Position numbers and translations under genes: made by a program. DNA of 30,384 nt from an uncultured Clostridia bacterium (GTDB lineage Bacteria; Bacillota; Clostridia; UMGS1810): positions 1 to 30,384 of the forward strand of contig CALGRC010000047.1 in NCBI GenBank assembly GCA_937959315.1, read 5' to 3'. This document shows positions 6,075-14,066 of this stretch, one piece after another; position 1 is the first letter of the stretch; the number at the start of each line of letters is the position of its first letter. Under the pieces are notes generated by a model. It saw only the letters and a list, made by a program, of their open reading frames with translations. It was not told where the DNA came from and did not search any database.

Positions 6075-6938
6075 TTACTCTTCATCCAGCCTGCGCTGCA
6101 GCGCCAGCGCGCAGGGGGTGGCCGCCAGCCCACACTGGGAGGTTTCCCGCAGCCCCAAATGCATCAGGCTTCCCACCTGGCGCATGGCGTCTATCACCTG
6201 ATCAACCGGAATGGCGCTTTCAATGCCGCACAGTGCAAGTTCTGCACTGGTAATCGCATTGACGGCCCCAGAGGCGTTGCGTTTGACGCACGGTACCTCC
6301 ACCAGCCCGCACACCGGGTCGCAGGTGAGCCCCAGCACCGCCTTGAAGGCAAACGCCGCGGCGTTTGCGCACATAGCAGGGGTGCCGCCCATCAGCTCTG
6401 CCGCGGCAGAAGCGGCCATAGCCGCCGCACTGCCGCACTCGGCCTGGCAGCCCCCTTCGGCGCCCGACAGGGTCGCCCGGTGTGCAATGACCATCCCGAT
6501 ACCGCCGGCGTTGATGAGCGCCATGGTCAGCGCCTGGTCGCCGCAGTCCAAAAGCTCCCCTACCGACAGCAGTACGCCGGGCAAAATCCCGCACGACCCC
6601 GCCGTCGGCGCAGCGACAATCCGGCCCATGCACGCATTTTGCTCGGCAATGGCCAACGCGCGTTCCACCGCCTTGGCCGCCACCGGCGACAGCAGCTTGC
6701 CGCGCATGGCGGACTGGCTGTAGCGGTAGGCAATGCCGCCGCTTAAGCCAGACGGGGATTTGGCCTGGCTTATCACGCACGACGCGCGCATTTCACGAAG
6801 CATGCCAGCCGCGCCGTCAAACACCGCCTCCTGCGTGGTTTCCATCTGTCCGGCCTGGGCCTCCAGCACCACCTGTGACAACGTCACGCCGCGCTGCTCC
6901 GCTTCGTCCACCAGCTTTTCAATCGCATACAGTTCCAT
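6075..6938 (-). CDS. sdaAA: L-serine dehydratase, iron-sulfur type, alpha subunit
   Basis: The catalytic chain of the two-subunit enzyme that converts L-serine to pyruvate and ammonia using a [4Fe-4S] cluster. The 287-residue length fits the family. Cluster-type cysteines are in GGCQAEC (C164), CDPVCG (C206) and VPCVKRN (C217), and the family signature AGSCGILPG is at 114-122. I chose the ATG at 6938 because GGAG lies 6 bases upstream. It overlaps the sdaAB stop by about 20 bases, so translation is probably coupled. These enzymes are oxygen-sensitive, which fits an anaerobe. Placement behind polysaccharide lyases is unusual and suggests that serine comes from the same substrate. A related beta-hydroxy amino acid cannot be excluded. 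Confidence 0.93.
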   Translation of the reverse strand: MELYAIEKLVDEAEQRGVTLSQVVLEAQAGQMETTQEAVFDGAAGMLREMRASCVISQAKSPSGLSGGIAYRYSQSAMRGKLLSPVAAKAVERALAIAEQNACMGRIVAAPTAGSCGILPGVLLSVGELLDCGDQALTMALINAGGIGMVIAHRATLSGAEGGCQAECGSAAAMAASAAAELMGGTPAMCANAAAFAFKAVLGLTCDPVCGLVEVPCVKRNASGAVNAITSAELALCGIESAIPVDQVIDAMRQVGSLMHLGLRETSQCGLAATPCALALQRRLDEE

Positions 6939-7632
6939 TTGACTCTCCATTCCCAGCGCCCGGCCCGCGCGCGCCAATAAAAATCACCCGTTCCACGTTG
7001 GACAGCTCCCGCAGCCTGTCCAGCATACAGTTTTCCAGCGCCTGGTCGCTTTCCAGCACCATGATGGCCTGTCCGCCCGCGCCGCTGCGGAACAGCCGCA
7101 AAAACGCAATATTCACCCCGCCGTCGGCAAATAGCTGCGTCACCGCCGCCACCGTTCCCGGGCGGTCTAAGTTGAATACCACAGTGGTATTGTAATCGGT
7201 GGAAAAATCCACCGCCGCGCCGTCAATTTCCTTGACGCAGATGGCGCCGCCGCCCACCGACGCAATGGCCGCCGTCACCTCCCGCTCTTTTCCAGACAAG
7301 GTGATGATGGCGGTATTGGGGTGGTAATGGCTCTCCTCCTCCAGCGAAAAGGAATAGGAAAGGCCGCTGGCCTGTGCGTGGGCAAAGCTGTCGCGGATGC
7401 GCACATCATCAGGCAAATATCCCAATATGCCGCCCACAATGGCGCGGTCGGTGCCATGCCCTTTGCCGGTTTTGGCAAACGAGCCGCACAGGCGGATGTG
7501 CGCGCGAAGCGGCTGCTCGCCCAGCAGCATGCGCGCCACCCGGCCGGCCCGCGCCGCGCCCGCCGTATGGGAGCTGGACGGCCCAATCATGACCGGCCCC
7601 AGCACGTCAAACAGGTTTAATCCTCCAGCCAT
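6919..7632 (-). CDS. sdaAB: L-serine dehydratase, iron-sulfur type, beta subunit
   Basis: The regulatory partner of sdaAA, 237 residues. The N-terminal domain opens with the family signature MIGPSSSHTAGAARAG (residues 15-30). Residues about 147-225 form an ACT domain (TTVVFNLDRPGTVAAVTQLF and the following strands), which binds amino acid effectors in many enzymes. The ATG at 7632 overlaps the stop of the upstream DHDPS-family gene by 16 bases, with GGAG 11 bases before it. Its last about 15 residues are unusually Gly-rich and read into the sdaAA start region. The split sdaAB-sdaAA arrangement is typical of Gram-positive bacteria. Confidence 0.92.
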   Translation of the reverse strand: MAGGLNLFDVLGPVMIGPSSSHTAGAARAGRVARMLLGEQPLRAHIRLCGSFAKTGKGHGTDRAIVGGILGYLPDDVRIRDSFAHAQASGLSYSFSLEEESHYHPNTAIITLSGKEREVTAAIASVGGGAICVKEIDGAAVDFSTDYNTTVVFNLDRPGTVAAVTQLFADGGVNIAFLRLFRSGAGGQAIMVLESDQALENCMLDRLRELSNVERVIFIGARGPGAGNGESNGTVCD

Positions 7633-8681
7633 TTTGCAAGGTTCTCCTTCACAAATGCATCGTCATTTAAATGGGGATACATGCGGTAAATGCGGTCAAT
7701 TTCCTCCGCCTGGCCCTTGGACATCCCCTCCTGCGGGTTGATGCACCAAATGCCCTCCAGCAGCCCCTGCCGCCGCAAAACTTCGTGCAGGCCGGCAATG
7801 CACCCGGCAAAGCCGTTTGCCGTGTCAAAAAACGCCGCATTGGTATCGGTCACCTGGTTGGCAAGCGCAAGCAGCTCGGGCGTAATTTCGCCCTTTTCCC
7901 GTGCATTGCGCAGCCGTTCAAACATCTGCACCGCCGTGCGCGCCCAAACCGACCAGTGGCCCAGCAGGCCGCCCGAAAAATGGTTGGTATAGGTGCGCCC
8001 GTCCTTTTCAAACCGGTAGTTGGTCAGCAAATCGATGACAATATTGTCGTCATTGCCGGTGTACAGGGCAATCTGCTCTGCCCGCGACGAAAAGGTGGCC
8101 GCGCGCACCACATCCTGGGTATAATACCGGTTAAACGGTGCGCTTTTGACCGCAACCACATTGTCAATTTCACATAGTTTTGCCCAATACTCATAGGTAA
8201 ATACCCGTCCGCCGACCGACGGCTGCAAATAAAACCCGATGACCGGCAGAACCGCCGCCACAGCCGCCGTGCGGGACAGCATATAATCCTCCGGCATATG
8301 GTTGAGGCCGCCGGGGCTGAGCAGTACCGCATCATAGCCCAACTGCTTTGCCAGCTCCGCCTCGGCCACTGCCTGCGCGGTTTCCCCGCACACGCCCGCC
8401 ACCTTGACAATGGTCTTTCCAGTGGACGCCTCATACCGCTCCACCTCTTCGCTTGCCAGTTCCAGCACCGGTTTTAGCAAATTGACCTCTGGATCACGGA
8501 TTTCAAACTGCGTGGTATGCACTGCTACTGCCAATCCGCCTACACCGGCGTCCAGGTAGTAGCGTGTCAGCGCGCGCTGACGGCGCTCGTCCAGCTTCCG
8601 CTCCGCATTGAGCGCCAGCGGATGCGCCGGAATGACCGTTCCCGCGTGCAGTATTTCCAGTGCTTTTTGGTGTCTGTCCAT
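7617..8681 (-). CDS. dihydrodipicolinate synthase (DHDPS)-family aldolase/lyase
   Basis: A predicted class I aldolase or dehydratase of the DapA/NanA superfamily. At 354 residues it is longer than the usual about 290. The Schiff-base lysine is K179 in VVAVKSAPFNR, and the matching tyrosine is Y151 in IGFYLQPSVG. GGLAVAVHTTQFE (48-60) replaces the usual GTTGE phosphate-site motif, so it is unlikely to be true DapA. The start is ATG at 8681, after GGGGAG, overlapping the previous stop as TGATG. Relatives split or dehydrate 2-keto-3-deoxy sugar acids, which are expected products of uronate breakdown. That fits the lyases upstream, but the exact substrate is inferred. Confidence 0.85.
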   Translation of the reverse strand: MDRHQKALEILHAGTVIPAHPLALNAERKLDERRQRALTRYYLDAGVGGLAVAVHTTQFEIRDPEVNLLKPVLELASEEVERYEASTGKTIVKVAGVCGETAQAVAEAELAKQLGYDAVLLSPGGLNHMPEDYMLSRTAAVAAVLPVIGFYLQPSVGGRVFTYEYWAKLCEIDNVVAVKSAPFNRYYTQDVVRAATFSSRAEQIALYTGNDDNIVIDLLTNYRFEKDGRTYTNHFSGGLLGHWSVWARTAVQMFERLRNAREKGEITPELLALANQVTDTNAAFFDTANGFAGCIAGLHEVLRRQGLLEGIWCINPQEGMSKGQAEEIDRIYRMYPHLNDDAFVKENLAKWLED

Positions 8682-9697
8682 CAATAGCTCCCCTTCCGTT
8701 CCTCAAAATGGGTGGGCTTGCCCAGCCCGCGCCCGCCTGCCAGCAGCCACTCGGCCTGCCAGCGGATCAAGGTTTTTGCGCTCACCGACGGGTACCCAAA
8801 GGTCTCCATGGCCAGCGCGGCGTTGTTCAAATAGGCGTCGTTGCCCTCCGCCCCTTCAAACAGCGGCTCTTTCCCCAAAAGCCTGCCCAGCTCCAGCGCG
8901 GTTTTGCGCACCGAAAGGGTCTCCGGCCCGGTGATATTCATGGCAACCGCAGGCGCCCCTGCGTGCAGCAGGCCGCGGATGGCGATTTCGTTTGCGCTGC
9001 CCTGCCAGATGATATTAAACGCCGGCGTTTCCACCGAAATGGGCGTACCGGACAGGATTTTTTCCGCCATGTCGTACAACACGCCGTAACGCAAATCCAC
9101 CGCAAAATTGAGCCGGTAGATAAACACCTTTGTGCCATATTTATGTGAGGCATATTCAAAGGCGCGTTCCCGCGCCAAGCAGCTCATGGCATATTCGCCA
9201 ATCGGCCCCTGCTTGTCGGTCTCGTCGCACCCGCCGCTGGAAAGCGGCACAATCGGATAGGTATTGCCCGACGAAAATACCACGATATTGGACGCACGGA
9301 ATTTATCTGCCACAAAAGCGGGCAGCGTGGCGTTCATGGCCCAGGTTTCCCACTCGTTGCCGTCGGTGCCAAACTTTTTCCCCGCCATAAAGATGATGTT
9401 TTCCACCTCCGGCAGGGCTTGGAGCGCCTCCTTATCCAGCAGGTCGGCAGAAATCAGCTCCACACCCTGGTCGCGTAGCTGGTCGGCCGCCAGCTTGTCG
9501 GAAAAGCGCGACACCGCAATCACCCGTTTGTTCACGCCCGCCTTTTCAGCCGCACGCTTGGCCAGAATGCACAGCGTCGGTCCCATTTTCCCGCCTGCGC
9601 CCAGCACCATGATATCGCCCTGGATGTTTGCCATATCGGCAACCAGCGCATCCGACGGCTGGGTCAGCAAATCATTTAATGTTTCCTCATTCCACAT
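8681..9697 (-). CDS. NAD-dependent epimerase/dehydratase-like protein
   Basis: A 338-residue extended SDR-type Rossmann protein. The cofactor loop is VLGAGGKMG (31-39), followed after a helix by VIAVSRF, where the nucleotide ribose is usually read. FSSGNTYP (141-148) is the equivalent of the active-site Ser/Thr strand. The active-site tyrosine is probably Y169 in GEYAMSC, but the position four residues later, normally Lys in YxxxK, is Cys173. This suggests changed catalysis or a binding-only role, unless R175 or R177 substitutes. The ATG follows GGAGAGGG and overlaps the end of the M20 gene by 11 bases. Its place between a DHDPS-family enzyme and an amidohydrolase fits sugar-acid processing. 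Confidence 0.8.
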   Translation of the reverse strand: MWNEETLNDLLTQPSDALVADMANIQGDIMVLGAGGKMGPTLCILAKRAAEKAGVNKRVIAVSRFSDKLAADQLRDQGVELISADLLDKEALQALPEVENIIFMAGKKFGTDGNEWETWAMNATLPAFVADKFRASNIVVFSSGNTYPIVPLSSGGCDETDKQGPIGEYAMSCLARERAFEYASHKYGTKVFIYRLNFAVDLRYGVLYDMAEKILSGTPISVETPAFNIIWQGSANEIAIRGLLHAGAPAVAMNITGPETLSVRKTALELGRLLGKEPLFEGAEGNDAYLNNAALAMETFGYPSVSAKTLIRWQAEWLLAGGRGLGKPTHFEERKGSY

Positions 9698-10940
9698 GTT
9701 GTACCCTCTCCTTTATTTTCATAGCCTGCTCTGCGTGGTTATCCAGCAGCGACGCCACCGTCAGCGCCATCAGCTTGGCAGGCAAAATATACGCCGCGTT
9801 TTCATCCGCAACGGCAAAATCCGCCCCGTGCGCGGTGCCGGCAAACCCGCCCATGGTGGGCTGAATACACGGCAGAACCGCACTTAAATCCCCCATATCG
9901 GTCGAGCCGGTCATATCCATGCCGTGTGTAATATGCCCCATCCCGGGCAAAAGCTTGGACACCTGTTCCATCAGCCGGCCCATTTCCACGTTTTGATGCA
10001 GCGGCTGGTAGCCGGGGATGTCCCGGATATTGCATGCAGCCCCCACCGCCATGGCGCCACCGCGGATGGCCGCGTCTACCTTTTTGCAGGCGTCGTCAAT
10101 GGCCGCCTGCCGCGCACCGCGCACATAGGTTTCCATCTCTGCGCGGGCGGGCACCACATTGACCAGCTCGCCGCCATTGGTAAGTATCGGATGGACGCGG
10201 ATATGGTCTTCGTCCCGGAAGGTTTCCCGGTTGGCGTGAATGCCCATCAGCGCCAGCATGGCGGCATTGAGCGCATTAACCCCTTCAAACGGGGCGCTCG
10301 CGTGGGACGCGCGCCCGGTAAAAGCAATCTGCTTTGCCGTAAAGCCCAGGCTGGAACCGTCCAAATACAAATCCGGCCCCAATACCCCCGCCTGGGAATG
10401 GATCATCATTGCCATATCCACATCGTCAAACGCACCCAGCCGCAAAAGCTCCTGCTTGCCGCCTATCCGGCCGATTTTCCCGGCCTCTATGAGCGACTGG
10501 CGGTATTCCAGCTCCACAAACTCCTCTGCCGGCACCGCAAAAAAGGTCACGCTGCCCCAAAGCTCTTCCAAAACGCCGCTTTCTGCAAGCCCGTGCGCCG
10601 CGCCCAGCAAGGAGGCCACCTGTGCGTTGTGCCCGCAGGCGTGCGCCGCGCCGGTCTCCGGGTCGGCATGGGGATGCCCCCAGCAACGGATGGCGTCCAT
10701 TTCCCCAATGACGCATACGTTGACAGGCGCTTCCTTCCCGCTGATTTTTCCCTTGACCCCGGTCAGCGCCAGCCCGTTCTGACAGGGAATGCCCATGCGG
10801 CTAAGCGCGTCCTGTACCAGCGCGCTGGTCTGCGTTTCCCGGTAGCCCAGCTCTGGATGTTCCAGCACCGCGCGCCCATATCCAATGATATCTTCCCGCC
10901 TGCGGTCAATGGCCGCGATAATCCGTTCTTTCCAGTCCAT
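9687..10940 (-). CDS. M20-family metallo-amidohydrolase
   Basis: A 417-residue zinc hydrolase of the M20 (amidohydrolase/aminoacylase) group. Likely metal ligands are D82 in GEMDAI, H100, C102 and H104 in AHACGHN, and the PAEE glutamates (139-140). The Cys between the two His is typical of the IAA-amino acid hydrolase/HipO/AbgB branch. A dimerisation insert follows (about 200-310, including TGRASHAS). I chose the ATG at 10940 because GGAGGG lies just upstream; the TTG seven codons earlier has no site. Members cut N-acyl or aminoacyl amide bonds. Beside serine dehydratase, the plausible job is to release an amino acid, perhaps serine, from an amide-linked conjugate. That is inference. Confidence 0.87.
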   Translation of the reverse strand: MDWKERIIAAIDRRREDIIGYGRAVLEHPELGYRETQTSALVQDALSRMGIPCQNGLALTGVKGKISGKEAPVNVCVIGEMDAIRCWGHPHADPETGAAHACGHNAQVASLLGAAHGLAESGVLEELWGSVTFFAVPAEEFVELEYRQSLIEAGKIGRIGGKQELLRLGAFDDVDMAMMIHSQAGVLGPDLYLDGSSLGFTAKQIAFTGRASHASAPFEGVNALNAAMLALMGIHANRETFRDEDHIRVHPILTNGGELVNVVPARAEMETYVRGARQAAIDDACKKVDAAIRGGAMAVGAACNIRDIPGYQPLHQNVEMGRLMEQVSKLLPGMGHITHGMDMTGSTDMGDLSAVLPCIQPTMGGFAGTAHGADFAVADENAAYILPAKLMALTVASLLDNHAEQAMKIKERVQHVE

Positions 10941-10962
10941 ATGTCCCTCCGTTTCCGCCAAA

Positions 10963-11967
10963 TCAGCCGCCCACCGTCATGCGCTTGGCGCTCTCCGCAC
11001 TGATTTCCAGCCGGAGCGGCCCGCCGGACGAAAACTGCACCATATCGTCCGCCAGCGCGCGCGTCACCGCCGGGCGGCGGTCCAGCGTCGGCCCCGCCAT
11101 ATGCGGGATACACCACACATTGGGCAGCCTGCGCAGCGGGCTGTCCAGCGCAAGCGGCTCCTGGCAGAAGACGTCCAGCACTGCAAAAAAGCGGTTTTTC
11201 TGAAGCTGCTCTATCATTTCCTCTTCCCGGATGACTGCGCCGCGCGCTGTGTTGAGGAACAGCGCGCCCTCCTTCAACTGCGCAAAATGCGCGCCGGTAA
11301 TCATGCCGCGCGTCCGCTCATTCATGGACGAGTGCACCGACACAATATCGCAGGTGGAAAAAATCTCGTCCAAATCTGCTGCGGACGCATGGTGCTGCTG
11401 TAAATAGTCCGGATCAATCGGATAGTGCGACTGGATTTTGATGCTGACATGGAAGGGCTGGAGCAGGTCGATGAGCAGCCGGGAAATGGTGCCAAAGCCA
11501 ATGATGCCGACCGTACGGTCATACAGCCCGTCCCACTGGTCGCCCGGCTCCCGCCACAGGCCCTCCCGGATTTTCTGCGTGTAATAAGGCAGCCGCCTAA
11601 GCCCCATAAACATATACGCCAGCGCCCCTTCGGCTACCGATTCGGCATACAGCAGATTGCCGCTGATGACCCGGATGCCCGCGTCATACAGCGAACCGTC
11701 TGCCAGCGAGCCAACCGAACCGCCAGTGTGCGCCACAAGCTTTAAGCTGGTGCCCTGTACCATACCACCGGTGATAACCGGATGCCCCCATCCGGTTACT
11801 ACCGCGTCGGCATCCTTGGTATACTGCGTAAATTCCTCCGGCGTCACCTGCCGTTCCAGCGGGCTGTAGGATACGGTAAACCGCTCCTCCAAATACGCCT
11901 TGACGGTATTTGGGAAAAAGGTCTGCTCGACCTCCGAACCTTTTGGGATGGAAACAAAAATTTTCAT
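10963..11967 (-). CDS. D-2-hydroxyacid dehydrogenase
   Basis: A 334-residue NAD-dependent D-isomer-specific 2-hydroxyacid dehydrogenase. The cofactor domain lies at about 110-290 with GIIGFGTISR (154-163). The catalytic triad is R242 in NTARGAVI, E270 in CQEPL and H289 in IPHMAGPT. I chose the ATG at 11967 because AGGAGGG lies upstream; the longer frame has 34 extra residues of no family character and runs into the upstream gene. These enzymes interconvert 2-keto acids and D-2-hydroxyacids (lactate, glycerate, hydroxypyruvate and similar). In this operon it may reduce or oxidise a 3-carbon product of uronate or serine breakdown. Confidence 0.88.
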   Translation of the reverse strand: MKIFVSIPKGSEVEQTFFPNTVKAYLEERFTVSYSPLERQVTPEEFTQYTKDADAVVTGWGHPVITGGMVQGTSLKLVAHTGGSVGSLADGSLYDAGIRVISGNLLYAESVAEGALAYMFMGLRRLPYYTQKIREGLWREPGDQWDGLYDRTVGIIGFGTISRLLIDLLQPFHVSIKIQSHYPIDPDYLQQHHASAADLDEIFSTCDIVSVHSSMNERTRGMITGAHFAQLKEGALFLNTARGAVIREEEMIEQLQKNRFFAVLDVFCQEPLALDSPLRRLPNVWCIPHMAGPTLDRRPAVTRALADDMVQFSSGGPLRLEISAESAKRMTVGG

Positions 11968-11987
11968 GCTGTGTGCCCTCCTGTCTG

Positions 11988-14048
11988 TTATGCCTGTTCC
12001 GCCGCGGCCTTTTTCGCCAAATCCGGGCGGTATTCGTTCCAATAAACATTGTGCGGCTCTGACGCGCACGGCCCCATCGAAAGCCAGTCAATCAGCGGCT
12101 TATCATCCAAATCAATCACCGCCTGGGCCAATCCCTCATCCTCCATGGTCTGGGAAAGCACCCTGCCTGCCGGGTCGATGATCTTGCTGGGCAGGCAGCC
12201 TTCTTCTTCTACGCCTGCGCCGGCAACCGCTACAAACACGCCGTTTTCCATGGCGCGTGTGGTATGGCGCGAGGATGGGTTGCCCGCCGTGGATACCAGC
12301 AGCAGCTCTGCGCCCTTTTGCGCCAATTCCCGTGCCGGTTCAGGGAAATAGGCGTCCCAGCACACCAGCATGCCCACCTTTCCAAAATCAGTATCAAATA
12401 CCCGGTGCTCGTGCCCGGGCGTCATCCCCCAGGAATATTCCATATAGGTGAGGTGCGTCTTGCGGTGAAGCCCGGCAATTTCCCCATCCCGGCCCACCAG
12501 CACAGCGGTATTGTGGTACTTGTCCCCCGCCCGTTCATGCAGGGTGAACATGCAGTAGCAATGGTACTGCCGCGCCTTTTCCCGCATGAGCGTACAAAAC
12601 GGGCCGTCTATGGTCTCGCACTTTTGTGCAAATGGCATTTCAAACCCGCGGTCGTTGATGGTTTCGGCAAACAGCACCAAATCGGGCTGGAGCGCGCCCG
12701 CCTTGTCAAATACCCGGCCGATGCGCTCCAGGTTTTCCGCCATGGTCGCAGGGACATTGCCCGGGAACAGGAAGGTGGACACCACATTGGCTTTTCTGTG
12801 CCCTGCCGACCCGCATTTAACAAGGGACGGCAAATACCAATCCACCCTGCCCGGGCCCTTTAACCCCAGCGAAAGCTGCACGCGGCTGGCGCCCGCAGGC
12901 AACTTTGCCACACAGCGCAGCTTGCCGGGATGGATATGCTCGGCATACGTCCGGGTGACAGGCCAGCCGTTTTGGTCTAGCACGGCAGCCACTGCGCATA
13001 CCGACAGCGCATGCCAAGTATCCTTCGCCGAGTATTCCACCGTCCATGTATACGCCGCGCCCTCTTCCAGGCCGTCAAATTCATACGACAGCTCCCGGAA
13101 CGGGCCGTCCGACCCGTCGGTTTGGAAGGACGCGCACACGCCATGCGGCGAAACGGTATACGCCGGCCGCGGATACTGCTCCGGCCACACCGGCTGCCAC
13201 CGGCTGTCAAAACGCGGGACAGGATATCCCTCCCGCCGCGCCAGAACTGCTGTAAACTGCCCCAGCAGCCAGTCCAAGCCGGCAGGATACGCCTGTAATT
13301 CCGGCCGCCACCTTGCCTCCCACTCCAATGAGACAAAACCGGGAAAGCCCTCCTGCTCCAGCAAAGACAAAAGCGCCGCCAACGGCAGCGCGCCTTCCCC
13401 CAGCGCGCAATACTGATACTCATTCCACGCCGGGTCCCGGCGGTCAAACCCATCCTTGATATGGACATGCGCAACCTGCCTGCCAATCAGCCGCCAGGTT
13501 TCCTCCAGCGGCTCCCCCTGCTCTATGGTATGCATGACATCCCAGATGAAACGCAGGCTATCCCGGCCCACTTCCCTGTACAGGGCGGAAAGCGCCTGCC
13601 CGGTGGCATATTCGTTATGGGTTTCTACCCATATTTCCACCTGCTGCTGCGCCGCCGCGTCACACATACTGCGCAGCGTCTGCACCAATCCTGCATGGTC
13701 TATGGGCTGCACAGGCGTATCCTTTTTCATTGCAAAATTCCCCAAAAAGACGCGGATGGCCGGCGCGCCTACAGACCGGGCCAGCCCTGCGGCCTCGCGC
13801 GCCTGTGCCAGCGCATGCTCTGAGGCGCCGCACAGGCAGATGGAGGTCCCCAGGTTTGTCACCGCCACCCCCGCCCGCCGGAAGCCGTCTGCCGCCTGCC
13901 GCAGCAATGCATCGTCGTACAGACCAAAAAAGCCGCCGTCAGAATCCAGCCGCACCTCCACGCCATGCATGCCATGCCGGGCCGCTGCATCCAGCACCTC
14001 CCGATAGGATAAATCCATACACGCCACTGTACTAAACGCCCATTTCAT
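11988..14048 (-). CDS. TIM-barrel sugar isomerase/epimerase fused to a nitrilase-type amidohydrolase
   Basis: A 686-residue fusion. Residues 1-275 are a xylose-isomerase-like TIM barrel (AP endonuclease 2/sugar phosphate isomerase fold) with metal-type residues E142 in VETHNEY, D170 and H173 in WDVMH, H196 in HVHIKD and E242 in LEWE. Residues about 295-412 look like a beta-sandwich linker. Residues about 418-670 are a carbon-nitrogen hydrolase with the full Glu-Lys-Cys triad: E462 in FAETIND, K530 in HRKTH and C563 in LVCWDAYFPE. Both halves keep their key residues, so both may be active. Such hydrolases cleave amides or nitriles, and such barrels isomerise or epimerise keto sugars. No signal peptide is present, so it is cytoplasmic. 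The frame runs without any break, so the fusion is not a misread boundary. The substrate is unknown. Confidence 0.88.
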   Translation of the reverse strand: MKWAFSTVACMDLSYREVLDAAARHGMHGVEVRLDSDGGFFGLYDDALLRQAADGFRRAGVAVTNLGTSICLCGASEHALAQAREAAGLARSVGAPAIRVFLGNFAMKKDTPVQPIDHAGLVQTLRSMCDAAAQQQVEIWVETHNEYATGQALSALYREVGRDSLRFIWDVMHTIEQGEPLEETWRLIGRQVAHVHIKDGFDRRDPAWNEYQYCALGEGALPLAALLSLLEQEGFPGFVSLEWEARWRPELQAYPAGLDWLLGQFTAVLARREGYPVPRFDSRWQPVWPEQYPRPAYTVSPHGVCASFQTDGSDGPFRELSYEFDGLEEGAAYTWTVEYSAKDTWHALSVCAVAAVLDQNGWPVTRTYAEHIHPGKLRCVAKLPAGASRVQLSLGLKGPGRVDWYLPSLVKCGSAGHRKANVVSTFLFPGNVPATMAENLERIGRVFDKAGALQPDLVLFAETINDRGFEMPFAQKCETIDGPFCTLMREKARQYHCYCMFTLHERAGDKYHNTAVLVGRDGEIAGLHRKTHLTYMEYSWGMTPGHEHRVFDTDFGKVGMLVCWDAYFPEPARELAQKGAELLLVSTAGNPSSRHTTRAMENGVFVAVAGAGVEEEGCLPSKIIDPAGRVLSQTMEDEGLAQAVIDLDDKPLIDWLSMGPCASEPHNVYWNEYRPDLAKKAAAEQA

Positions 14049-14066
14049 TGCTGTTCACGCCCTTTC

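Noticed and set aside
5739..6746. 335-codon plus-strand open frame
   Set aside because: It spans two minus-strand genes (the oxidoreductase and sdaAA) in antisense and has no domain signature.
7617..8681. True dihydrodipicolinate synthase (dapA) for lysine synthesis
   Set aside because: The GTTGE motif is missing, the protein is longer than DapA, and no lysine-pathway genes are nearby; only the fold and the Schiff-base Lys match.
9924..11003. 359-codon plus-strand open frame
   Set aside because: Antisense to the M20 hydrolase, whose metal-binding motifs are intact. No start signal and a biased composition.
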